Shown piece by piece: positions 42,719 to 50,106 of a DNA stretch of 64,000 bases. A program made the position numbers and the translations under genes. Numbering within the stretch: position 1 is the stretch's first letter; each line of letters starts with the position of its first letter. The notes beneath the pieces are model-generated. The model did not search any database and was not told where the DNA came from. It was given only the letters and a program-made list of their open reading frames with translations. This DNA is from Quadrisphaera sp. RL12-1S (GTDB taxonomy: Bacteria; Actinomycetota; Actinomycetes; Actinomycetales; Quadrisphaeraceae): contig NZ_JACNME010000010.1 in NCBI RefSeq assembly GCF_014270065.1, positions 1 through 64,000 on the forward strand, given 5' to 3'.

Positions 42719-43375
42719 CTACCAGGCGGGCGCCTGCGCCCGCACCCACGCCAGCAGGTGCGGGGCGGCGTCCGCGAGGGAGCCGACCACGAGGTCGGCG
42801 TCCGCGAGGGCCGAGGCCGGGTTCGACGTGGTCAGGGCGATGACCGGCATGCCTGCCGCGCGCCCCGCCCCGACGCCGGCGGGCGCGTCCTCCACCACCA
42901 CGCAGTCGGCGGGCGCGACGCCCAGCAGCCGGGCGGCGAGGAGGTAGCCCTCCGGGTCCGGCTTGCCCCGGGTGACAGAAGCCCCGCCGACGACGACGTC
43001 GGGCACCGGCGCTCCCCCGGCGCGGAGGCGGTCGACGACGCGGTGGTCGTCGCCGGAGGTGACCACCGCCCAGCGCTGCGGGTGCAGCTGCGCCAGCAGC
43101 GCGGGGACGGCGGGGTAGAGCGAGAACGCGTCGGGGTCGTCGTCGACGAGCTGTCCGAGCCGGACCACCTCGGCGCGGGCGTCGAGGTGGGGTGCCACGT
43201 CGGCGAGGGTGTCGAGCACCCGGCGGCCGTGGGTGGCCGCGTGGACGGCGTCCGGGTCCAGCCCGTGCAGCTCCGACCAGCGGTCCCACACCTGGCGGTA
43301 GCCGGCGTGGGAGTCGACCAGCACGCCGTCGGCGTCGAAGAGCACGGCGCGGGCAGGTGGCGGCGGTGTCGGCAC
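42719..43375 (-). CDS. HAD family hydrolase (beta-phosphoglucomutase-like)
   Basis: A 218-residue phosphatase. Motif I is LFDADGVLVDSH near residue 12, motif II VVTSGD, motif III TRGKPDPEGY and motif IV VVVEDAPAGVGAGRAAGM. Members of this subgroup dephosphorylate sugar phosphates or act as mutases. The GTG at 43375 is used, as the preceding residues are not conserved in kind. It is convergent with the gene at 42262. Confidence 0.9.
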   Translation of the reverse strand: MPTPPPPARAVLFDADGVLVDSHAGYRQVWDRWSELHGLDPDAVHAATHGRRVLDTLADVAPHLDARAEVVRLGQLVDDDPDAFSLYPAVPALLAQLHPQRWAVVTSGDDHRVVDRLRAGGAPVPDVVVGGASVTRGKPDPEGYLLAARLLGVAPADCVVVEDAPAGVGAGRAAGMPVIALTTSNPASALADADLVVGSLADAAPHLLAWVRAQAPAW

Positions 43376-43441
43376 GCCACCATCCTGCCCGCGGTGATCA
43401 AGCCCGACGGGTCGGGCTCCGGCCATCCGGCCTGCGGGCGG

Positions 43442-43948
43442 TCAGGGGAGGTCGACCTTCGCGTTCTCCCCGCCGGAGTACTGCTTCCCCGTGAGCTTGG
43501 CCTTGGCGAAGCTGAGCGCCGTCGCGACGCGGCCGCCGGGGGTGTCCCAGTACTCCGCCGACTCGCCGTCGACCTTGAGCAGGACGATGCCGTCGTCGTC
43601 CTTCCCGTCCGGGAACCACGCCTCCACCACGGCGTTCCACAGCTCGCGCTTCTTCGCGGGGTCGCGCACCACCGAGCCGCGGCCGGTCAGCGACACCCAG
43701 CTGTCGGAGCTGGAGAAGGTGACGTTGACCTGCGGGTCGTGGGCGAGGTGCGAGACCTTGCGGGAGGACGCCTCGGCGAAGAACCACAGGTCCCCGCCGA
43801 ACTCCGCCTCCTGCACGGCCATCGGCCGGCTGATGAGCGTGCCGTCGGGAGCGGTGGTGGTGAGCATCGCCTGCCGCTCGCCGGCGACGAGCTTCGAGAC
43901 CTTCGCGACCTGGTCCGTCGGGGCGGAGCGGTCCTCGTGGTGAGCCAT
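43442..43948 (-). CDS. Pyridoxamine 5'-phosphate oxidase family protein (stress protein 26-like)
   Basis: A 168-residue split-barrel flavin-binding protein. Typical parts are AMLTTTAPDGTLISRPMAVQ near residue 30, DLWFFAEASSRKVSHLAHD and NVTFSSSDSWVSLTGRGSVV. The group includes general stress protein 26 and F420/FMN-dependent reductases. The start is ATG 43948. The substrate is unknown. Confidence 0.87.
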   Translation of the reverse strand: MAHHEDRSAPTDQVAKVSKLVAGERQAMLTTTAPDGTLISRPMAVQEAEFGGDLWFFAEASSRKVSHLAHDPQVNVTFSSSDSWVSLTGRGSVVRDPAKKRELWNAVVEAWFPDGKDDDGIVLLKVDGESAEYWDTPGGRVATALSFAKAKLTGKQYSGGENAKVDLP

Positions 43949-44032
43949 GGCCCCCACCTACCCCGCCGGACCCGCTCCACCCCTGCGGAGCGGGACGTTC
44001 CCCAGGAGCGCGCCGGGCCCTACCGTGATCAC

Positions 44033-44224
44033 GTGTTCGCCATGAACCCCCTCGAGTCGGTCGTGCTCACCGTCGTGCCGCTGCTCCTGGGGGCGCTGGT
44101 GCTGGTCGCGCTGTACTGGGCGGTGCGGATGGGCGTGCGGCACGGCCTGCTCGACGCGCGCCGCCAGCTACCGCCGCACCCGGACGCCGGCGGCCGCCCA
44201 CCCGCTCCGACGGACGGGGTGTGA
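44033..44224 (+). CDS. Small membrane protein (paralogue A)
   Basis: A 63-residue protein with one strong hydrophobic span (SVVLTVVPLLLGALVLVALYWAV, read in parts) followed by a basic tail VRMGVRHGLLDARR. It aligns with the next gene: both show a span, then LY..VR..VRHG. The start is GTG 44033 or ATG 44042. Its stop is followed at once by the start of the paralogue, suggesting co-translation. Function unknown. Confidence 0.6.
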   Translation: MFAMNPLESVVLTVVPLLLGALVLVALYWAVRMGVRHGLLDARRQLPPHPDAGGRPPAPTDGV

Positions 44225-44225
44225 C

Positions 44226-44396
44226 GTGTTCGGCGCGCTCGCGGGGAACCCGCTGCCCCTGCTCCTGGGCCTGGTCCTGCCGCTCGTGGCGGCGATGGTC
44301 GGCGTCGTCGTCCTGTACGGGGTGGTCCGCCTGGCCGTCCGGCACGGGGCCGCCGACGCCGACCGGCTCCAGCGCCCCGCCGACCGAGCCCCCTGA
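44226..44396 (+). CDS. Small membrane protein (paralogue B)
   Basis: A 56-residue protein, too small to be noticed by length alone. It has one hydrophobic span (LPLLLGLVLPLVAAMVGVV) and a tail LYGVVRLAVRHGAADADR very like that of the gene before it. The GTG at 44226 lies one base after the upstream stop, and the next gene begins 3 bases after its own stop. The tight packing supports a real operon. Confidence 0.55.
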   Translation: MFGALAGNPLPLLLGLVLPLVAAMVGVVVLYGVVRLAVRHGAADADRLQRPADRAP

Positions 44397-44399
44397 GCC

Positions 44400-44714
44400 G
44401 TGCTCGACGTCGCGCTCGGGCTCCTGCTGCTCGCTGTGGCCGCGGCCGCGGTGGCACTCCCGCCGCTGCTGATGTCCCTGCTGGGGCGCTGGACGGTGCC
44501 CGGCGCGCTGGCCTGGCTGCTCGCCGCCTCGGCGGCGGTGGTCTGGACCGTCCGCAGCGCCCTGCTGGCCGACGCCTCCCCCGGGGGCGCCGGCCACGGG
44601 CTCGGCGACGCGCCCTGGTTCGCCGGCACCCTCGCCGCCCTGGCCCTGGCCCTCGCGGTGGTGCTGGTCCCGGGACGACGACGGCGCGCAGCGCGCTCGG
44701 CGCCCAGGGCCTGA
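44400..44714 (+). CDS. Small membrane protein
   Basis: A 104-residue protein with three likely spans: LDVALGLLLLAVAAAAVALP, VPGALAWLLAASAAVVWTV and FAGTLAALALALAVVLVPG, then an Arg-rich tail. GTG 44400 follows the stop of the previous gene by 3 bases. I do not recognise a family. Confidence 0.6.
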   Translation: MLDVALGLLLLAVAAAAVALPPLLMSLLGRWTVPGALAWLLAASAAVVWTVRSALLADASPGGAGHGLGDAPWFAGTLAALALALAVVLVPGRRRRAARSAPRA

Positions 44715-44789
44715 CCGCGCCGCGCTCGACCGGGCCGGTGGACCGCGTGCCGGGTCGACCGCAGCCGCGCGGTCGACGACGATGGGCGC

Positions 44790-44999
44790 GTGTTCCCCGT
44801 GCCCGAGGGCGTCCCCACGCTGCTGGTCGCCGCCGTGCCCGTGGCCGTCCTGGTGGTGCTCGTGGTGAACCTCGTGGTGCGCAGCCGCCGCGGGGAGTAC
44901 GGGCGCGACGCGGGCGGCCGGCGGCGCGCGCCCTGGCTGCGGCCGGTGCTCATCGGGGTGGGCGCGTTCGCCGTCCTCAAGCTCGTCACCGACCGCTGA
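44790..44999 (+). CDS. Small membrane protein
   Basis: A 69-residue protein with an N-terminal span (TLLVAAVPVAVLVVLVVNLVV) and a short hydrophobic C-terminal segment (PVLIGVGAFAVLKLV), separated by a basic stretch. The start is GTG 44790. It is 8 bases before the next membrane gene. Function unknown. Confidence 0.6.
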   Translation: MFPVPEGVPTLLVAAVPVAVLVVLVVNLVVRSRRGEYGRDAGGRRRAPWLRPVLIGVGAFAVLKLVTDR

Positions 45000-45007
45000 G
45001 GCCGTCG

Positions 45008-45670
45008 GTGTTCCGCGTCTGTCACGCCGTCATCGCGGCGCTCGTAGTGGTCGCTCTCGTGGTGGACGTGTCGGTGACCGTGGCCGGCGGCCCCGGCTTC
45101 GTCGCTGTCGACGGGAGCCCGCTGGGCCTGGCCGGCAGGCTGGCCAACCTCTTCTCGTACTTCACCATCCTCAGCAACGTCCTCGTGCTGGCCACCTCGG
45201 CGCTGTTCGCGCTGCGCTCCGAGCCGTCCGGCGCCCTGTTCCGGGTGCTGCACCTGGACGCGCTGCTGAGCATCGTGGCCACGGGCGTGGTGTACGCGGT
45301 GCTGCTCGCAGCCACCGAGCACCCCACGGGCTGGTCCGTGGTGTCCAACACGATCTTCCACGACGTGGTGCCGGTGGCGTTCCCGCTGGCGTGGCTGGTG
45401 TTCGGGCCCCGGCCGCGGCTCACCTGGCGCCTGGTGGCGCTGGCGTTCGCGTGGCCGGTGGCGTGGCTGGTCTACACGTTCGTGCGGGGTGCTCTGACGG
45501 GCTGGTACCCCTACGGGTTCCTGGACGCCACCCAGCTGGGGTTCTGGGGCGCGCTGCTGGGAGCCCTGCAGGTCTTCGTGAGCGCGGTGGTGCTCGCCGT
45601 GGTGGTCAAGCTGCTCGACTCCCGCCTGCCCGCCCTCGCGCGGAGCAGCAGCCGCCCCACCGCGCACTGA
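45008..45670 (+). CDS. Pr6Pr family membrane protein
   Basis: A 220-residue protein with about six membrane spans. The family features are RLANLFSYFTILSNVLVLATS near residue 45, FHDVVPVAFPLAWLVFGP near residue 118, and GALTGWYPYGFLDATQLG near residue 163. It is related to the FAR-17a/AIG1-like group; some relatives hydrolyse fatty-acid esters, but the bacterial members are uncharacterised. The start is GTG 45008. It is the last gene of the run of small membrane genes. Confidence 0.85.
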   Translation: MFRVCHAVIAALVVVALVVDVSVTVAGGPGFVAVDGSPLGLAGRLANLFSYFTILSNVLVLATSALFALRSEPSGALFRVLHLDALLSIVATGVVYAVLLAATEHPTGWSVVSNTIFHDVVPVAFPLAWLVFGPRPRLTWRLVALAFAWPVAWLVYTFVRGALTGWYPYGFLDATQLGFWGALLGALQVFVSAVVLAVVVKLLDSRLPALARSSSRPTAH

Positions 45671-45740
45671 CGCCGCACTCGCGCGCCCGAGTGCGCCTTG
45701 GAGGGCCCGTGAGGACGCACTGAGGTGCGCGAGTGCGGCG
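45671..45740. terminator. Nested inverted repeat after Pr6Pr gene
   Basis: A perfect 14-base stem CGCCGCACTCGCGC (45671-45684) / GCGCGAGTGCGGCG (45727-45740) encloses a second repeat GCACTCG/CGAGTGC (45676-45682 with 45689-45695). It starts right after the stop codon and ends at the G run. Confidence 0.7.
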
Positions 45741-45756
45741 GGGGGGGGGGGGGGGG
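45740..45756 (+). repeat. Homopolymer run of 17 G
   Basis: Seventeen consecutive G lie directly upstream of the tandem operators of the LacI gene at 45805. Such runs are prone to slippage and to sequencing error. No other homopolymer near this length was noticed in the window. Confidence 0.85.
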
Positions 45757-45758
45757 AG

Positions 45759-45796
45759 TTGAACCGGTTTGACACGTCCGTGTTGAACCGGTTTGA
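45759..45796 (+). promoter_or_regulatory. Tandem LacI operators and promoter
   Basis: TTGAACCGGTTTGA occurs twice (45759-45772 and 45783-45796), 24 bases apart, each around the palindromic core AACCGGTT. A perfect -35 TTGACA (45769-45774) overlaps the first. With a 17 to 18-base spacer the -10 would overlap the second, putting transcription start at or near the ATG (45805), so the mRNA may be leaderless. Autorepression by the adjacent LacI protein is expected. Confidence 0.7.
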
Positions 45797-45804
45797 CTAC
45801 CGGC

Positions 45805-46887
45805 ATGGCACACAGGGGTGCGCGGGCGACGATCGCCGACGTGGCGCGCGAGGCGGGCGTCTCCAAGGGCACCGTCTCCATGGCGCTCACCGGCCGCGGC
45901 CGCGTCGCGCCGGGCACCCGCGAGAAGGTGCTCGAGGTGGCCCAGCGCCTCGACTGGGTGCCCAGCGCCCGCGCCCGCAGCCTGTCCACCGACCGCGCCG
46001 ACGCCCTCGGCCTGGTGCTGGCCCGCGAGCCCGAGCACCTGGGCGCCGACCCGTTCTTCGCCCCGTTCATCGCGGGCGTCGAGGCGGCCTTGTCACCGCG
46101 CGGCCAGGCGCTCGTGCTGCACGTGGTCACCACGCCGGCCGAGGAGCACGAGGCCTACCGCCGCCTGGCCGCCGGCCGCGTGGACGGCGTGCTGCTCACC
46201 GACCTCCGCGTCGACGACGAGCGCCCCGAGCTCCTGGCCGGTCTCGGCCTGCCGGCCCTGGCCGTCGGCCACCAGCGCTCCACCACGGCCACCGCCCCGC
46301 TCCCCCAGGTCGCCCTCGACGACAGGGCCGGGGTCCGCGCCGCCGTCGACCACCTCGTCACCCTCGGTCACCGGCGCCTCGCCCACGTGACCGGCTCGGC
46401 GCGGCTGGTGCACGGCGTGGACCGGCTCGAGGCCTTCCAGGACGCCGTGTCCGCCCACGGTGACGCCCTCGACACCCCCACCGTGCTCGACGGCGACTTC
46501 TCCGCCGCCAGCGGCGCGGCCGCCGCCCACCGCTGGCTGGAGCTCCGCGCCGCGCACGGCGCAGCCGGTGCTCCGACGGCGCTCGTCGTCGCCGGCGACC
46601 TCATGGCCACCGCGGCGCTCGGCGTGCTCGCCGCCGAGGGCGTCCGCGTGCCCGCCGAGGTCTCGGTCACGGGCTTCGACGACGCGCCGCTCGCCGCCCA
46701 CCTCTCGCCCCCGCTGACCACGGTCCACAGCGACGCCGCCGCGTGGGGCCGCGCCGCCGCCGACGCCCTCCTGGACCTGCTCGAGGACGACGACGAGCGC
46801 CGCACCGATCGCGTCCGACCGGCCGTCGCCGACCTGCCCGCCGCCCGCCTGGTGGTCCGCGCCTCGACGGGCGCCCCACCGGCCTGA
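45805..46887 (+). CDS. LacI family transcriptional regulator of the glycan locus
   Basis: A 360-residue repressor with N-terminal helix-turn-helix (ATIADVAREAGVSKGTVSMAL, residues about 8-28) and the sugar-binding domain (LGLVLAREPEHLGADPFFAP; VTGFDDAPLAAHLSPPLTTV). It is not close to the paralogue pair at 9408/18730. It heads the locus that runs to 53358 and is preceded by two operator copies, so it most likely controls the whole locus in response to an oligosaccharide. Confidence 0.93.
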   Translation: MAHRGARATIADVAREAGVSKGTVSMALTGRGRVAPGTREKVLEVAQRLDWVPSARARSLSTDRADALGLVLAREPEHLGADPFFAPFIAGVEAALSPRGQALVLHVVTTPAEEHEAYRRLAAGRVDGVLLTDLRVDDERPELLAGLGLPALAVGHQRSTTATAPLPQVALDDRAGVRAAVDHLVTLGHRRLAHVTGSARLVHGVDRLEAFQDAVSAHGDALDTPTVLDGDFSAASGAAAAHRWLELRAAHGAAGAPTALVVAGDLMATAALGVLAAEGVRVPAEVSVTGFDDAPLAAHLSPPLTTVHSDAAAWGRAAADALLDLLEDDDERRTDRVRPAVADLPAARLVVRASTGAPPA

Positions 46888-46943
46888 CCGCCCCCCACCC
46901 ACACCCACACCCACCACGTCCGACCCCCCCCGAAGGAGGAGGA

Positions 46944-48236
46944 ATGCAGACCAGCGCTCGATGGGGAGCGGTGGCCGCGGCAGTGCTGCTGACCGCGACG
47001 ACCGCCGCCTGCGGCGGTGGACAGGGCCCCGGGAACCCCCAGGGACGAGGCCCCATCACCATCTGGCTCTCCAACAACGAGCAGGAGGTCGCCTGGGGCG
47101 AGGAGCAGGTCAAGGCCTGGAACGCCGCCCACCCCGACCAGCAGGTGACCGCCCAGCAGATCCCCGCCGGCAAGTCCTCCGAGGAGGTCATCGGCGCGGC
47201 GATCGCGGCGGGCACCACGCCCTGCCTCATCTACAACACCTCGCCGGCCGCGGTGCCGCAGTTCGTCAAGCAGGGCGGGCTGGTGCCGCTCGACACGATG
47301 CCGGGAGGTGCGGACTACATCACCCAGCGCACGGGTGCGGCCGCTGAGCAGTACCGCTCCCCGGACGGGCACTTCTACCAGCTGCCGTGGAAGTCAAACC
47401 CGGTCATGGTCATCTACAACAAGAAGATCTTCGCCGCGGCCGGGCTGGACCCGGAGAACCCGCAGCTGTCCACCTACGCCGACGTGCTGGCCGCCTCGGA
47501 GAAGATCGTCAGCTCCGGTGCCGCGCCGTCGGCGATCTGGCCCTCGCCGGCCAGCCAGTTCTTCCAGAGCTGGTTCGACCTGTACCCGCTGTACGCCGCT
47601 GCCAGCGGTGGCCAGCAGCTGGTGGTGGACGGCAAGGCCCAGGTCGACTCGGCGCCCGCCCTCGACGCCGCCGGCTTCTGGCGCCAGATGTACGCCAAGG
47701 GCCTCTCGCCTCAGGAGGCGTACACCGGAGACGCCTTCGCCGACGGCAAGGCCGCCATGGCGATGGTCGGTCCGTGGGCGGTGGCGGTGTACGGCAAGGA
47801 CGTCGACTGGGGCGTCGTCCCCGTCCCCACCCCGAACGGTGAGCCGGCGCAGGAGGTCCACACCTTCTCCGACGCCAAGAACGTCTCCCTGCCCGTCGCG
47901 TGCCAGAACCAGGCGACGGCGTGGGACTTCCTCCAGTCCACCACCAGCACCGACGCCGACCGCGCCCTGCTGACGGAGACCGGGCAGATGCCGATGCGCG
48001 CCGACGTCGCGCAGACCTACGCCGACTGGTTCGCCAGCGCCGACGGCGCCCCGTACGCGCCCTTCGCCGCCCAGGCCGCCCGCACCGTGGAGGTGCCCAG
48101 CGTGAAGAACTCCGTGGAGATCTGGCAGGACGTCCGCAACGCGTGGACGGGCTCGGTGATCTTCGGCAAGGAGCCGGTGGCGTCCGCGATGCGCGACGCG
48201 AACGGCGAGGTCCAGCACCTCCTGGAGGTGCCGTGA
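46944..48236 (+). CDS. Sugar ABC transporter substrate-binding lipoprotein
   Basis: A 430-residue extracellular solute-binding protein (SBP_bac_1 type). The signal peptide MQTSARWGAVAAAVLLTATT ends in a lipobox-like TAAC, and the mature part begins with a Gly/Pro linker then ITIWLSNNEQE. ATG 46944 is preceded by GGAGGAGG. It delivers an oligosaccharide to the two permeases downstream. No ATPase gene is present; a shared MsiK-type ATPase elsewhere is likely, as is common in actinobacteria. Confidence 0.93.
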   Translation: MQTSARWGAVAAAVLLTATTAACGGGQGPGNPQGRGPITIWLSNNEQEVAWGEEQVKAWNAAHPDQQVTAQQIPAGKSSEEVIGAAIAAGTTPCLIYNTSPAAVPQFVKQGGLVPLDTMPGGADYITQRTGAAAEQYRSPDGHFYQLPWKSNPVMVIYNKKIFAAAGLDPENPQLSTYADVLAASEKIVSSGAAPSAIWPSPASQFFQSWFDLYPLYAAASGGQQLVVDGKAQVDSAPALDAAGFWRQMYAKGLSPQEAYTGDAFADGKAAMAMVGPWAVAVYGKDVDWGVVPVPTPNGEPAQEVHTFSDAKNVSLPVACQNQATAWDFLQSTTSTDADRALLTETGQMPMRADVAQTYADWFASADGAPYAPFAAQAARTVEVPSVKNSVEIWQDVRNAWTGSVIFGKEPVASAMRDANGEVQHLLEVP

Positions 48237-49231
48237 TGAGCGCCCTCACGCCGGCCCGCCCCGGCCCCGCGTCGTCGTCCTCCCCCGCCGGGAGGAGCAG
48301 GACGACGACGAGCGCCTCCGACGGCCGCCCCCCGCGCGGCGGCCTCACGCCGCTGCAGCGCGCCTTCGGCCGCCACCCGATCGGGGTGCTGCTGGCCCTT
48401 CCGTACGCGGTGTTCCTCGTGGCGGTGTTCGCCTACCCGGTGGTGCTCGCCGCGTGGATGAGCGTGCACGACTGGTTCTTCTCCGCGCCCGGCGTGGAGG
48501 TCTCCCACCCGTTCGTCGGGTTCGAGAACTACCGGCAGGTGCTCACGGACCCGCAGGTCCACCAGGCCTTCCTCAACATCGGCGTCTTCCTCGTCATCAA
48601 CGTGCCGCTGACCGTGGCGCTGGCGCTCGTGCTCGCGGTGGCGCTGAACCGCGCGGCCCGCGGGCGGACGTTCTTCCGGGTCGCGTTCTACGTGCCGTAC
48701 GTGACGGCGAGCGTGGCCCTGGTGGGCGTCTGGCTGTTCCTGCTGGGCGGTGACGGGGTGGTCAACTCCCTCCTCGGCCCGCTCGCCCCGGACCCGTCGT
48801 GGCTGGTGAACAGCAGCCTCGCCATGCCGAGCATCGCCGGCTTCGTGGCGTGGAAGCAGCTCGGGTTCTTCGTGCTGCTCTACCTGGCGGCACTGCAGAA
48901 CGTCAGCAGGGACCTCTACGAGGCCGCCTCGATGGACGGGGCCGGGCGCGTCCGGCAGTTCTTCACGGTGACCGTGCCGGGCGTGCGGACGACGACGGCG
49001 CTGGTGGTCATCCTCGCCGTCATCACCGGCGCGAACCTCTTCACGGAGCCCTACCTGCTCACCGGCGGCGGCGGACCGGACGGCGCGTCGACGTCGCCCG
49101 TGCTGCTCATGTACCAGCTGGGCATCGAGCAGGGGAACCCCGACACCGCCTCCGCCCTCGGCATCGTGCTGGTGGTGGTGGTCGGGCTGCTGGTCCTCCT
49201 GAACCGCCGACTGCTGAGGAGCGAGTCATGA
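48236..49231 (+). CDS. Sugar ABC transporter permease, MalF type
   Basis: A 331-residue permease with a long Ser/Thr/Arg-rich N-terminus and six spans. The EAA loop reads YEAASMDGAGRVRQFFTVTVPG near residue 230. The ATG (48236) overlaps the stop of the binding-protein gene by one base (TGATG). It pairs with the next gene to form the import channel. Confidence 0.93.
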   Translation: MSALTPARPGPASSSSPAGRSRTTTSASDGRPPRGGLTPLQRAFGRHPIGVLLALPYAVFLVAVFAYPVVLAAWMSVHDWFFSAPGVEVSHPFVGFENYRQVLTDPQVHQAFLNIGVFLVINVPLTVALALVLAVALNRAARGRTFFRVAFYVPYVTASVALVGVWLFLLGGDGVVNSLLGPLAPDPSWLVNSSLAMPSIAGFVAWKQLGFFVLLYLAALQNVSRDLYEAASMDGAGRVRQFFTVTVPGVRTTTALVVILAVITGANLFTEPYLLTGGGGPDGASTSPVLLMYQLGIEQGNPDTASALGIVLVVVVGLLVLLNRRLLRSES

Positions 49232-50106
49232 GCACCCCCACCCCCGTCCGCGAGGAGGCGGAGGCGAAGCGTCGGAAGGCCGGGGCGTCGCGGTGGGTGG
49301 TGCCCGCCGTCCTGACGCTCGGGGCGCTGGCGTTCCTGCTGCCCTTCTACCTCATGGTGATCGGCTCGCTGCAGGCGGAGCCCGACACGTCCATCAGCGG
49401 TCTGGTCCCGTCCGGCGGCCTGACCACCGCGAACTACAGCAACATCGACGGCTCCATCGACCTGTGGCGCACGCTGCTCAACTCCGGCGTCATCACCGGC
49501 GGCGCGATCGTCGGCACGCTGGTGTTCGGGGTGCTGGCGGGGTACGCCCTCGCCGTCCTGCACTTCCGCGGCCGCGGCACGCTGTTCGCGATGGTGCTGC
49601 TGGTGCAGGTCATCCCGTTCCAGCTGCTCACCATCCCGCTGTACGTGCTGACCGTGCGCACGTACGGGCTGGCCGACTCCTACCTCGGCATGGTGCTGCC
49701 GTTCCTCGTCAACACCACGGCGGTGTTCGTCTTCCGGCAGTTCTTCCTGCAGCTGCCGCCGGACCTGTTCTCCGCGGCGCGCATCGACGGCGCCTCCGAG
49801 CTGCGGGTGCTGTGGTCGGTGGCGCTGCCGCTGGTGCGCCCGGCGCTGCTGACGGTGGTGCTGCTGACGTTCATCGGTCCGTGGAACGAGTTCCTCTGGC
49901 CGTTCCTCGTCACCAAGGAGGCCGCGATGCAGCCGCTGGCGGTGGCGCTGGCCAACTACCAGGCGAACGTCGCCGCCACCACCTCCAACCCGTACGGCGC
50001 GGTGCTCGCCGGCTCGGTGGTGCTGGCCGCCCCCGCGGTGGGCCTGTTCCTCGTGTTCCAGCGCCACTTCACCGCCACCAACCTCTCCGCGGGGGTCAAG
50101 GGATGA
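49228..50106 (+). CDS. Sugar ABC transporter permease, MalG type
   Basis: A 292-residue permease with six spans; the EAA loop is FSAARIDGASELRVLWSVALPL near residue 190. The ATG overlaps the previous stop by 4 bases. The C-terminus ATNLSAGVKG is the usual ending of MalG-type carbohydrate permeases, so the gene is complete. Its stop overlaps the start of the next gene. Confidence 0.94.
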   Translation: MSTPTPVREEAEAKRRKAGASRWVVPAVLTLGALAFLLPFYLMVIGSLQAEPDTSISGLVPSGGLTTANYSNIDGSIDLWRTLLNSGVITGGAIVGTLVFGVLAGYALAVLHFRGRGTLFAMVLLVQVIPFQLLTIPLYVLTVRTYGLADSYLGMVLPFLVNTTAVFVFRQFFLQLPPDLFSAARIDGASELRVLWSVALPLVRPALLTVVLLTFIGPWNEFLWPFLVTKEAAMQPLAVALANYQANVAATTSNPYGAVLAGSVVLAAPAVGLFLVFQRHFTATNLSAGVKG

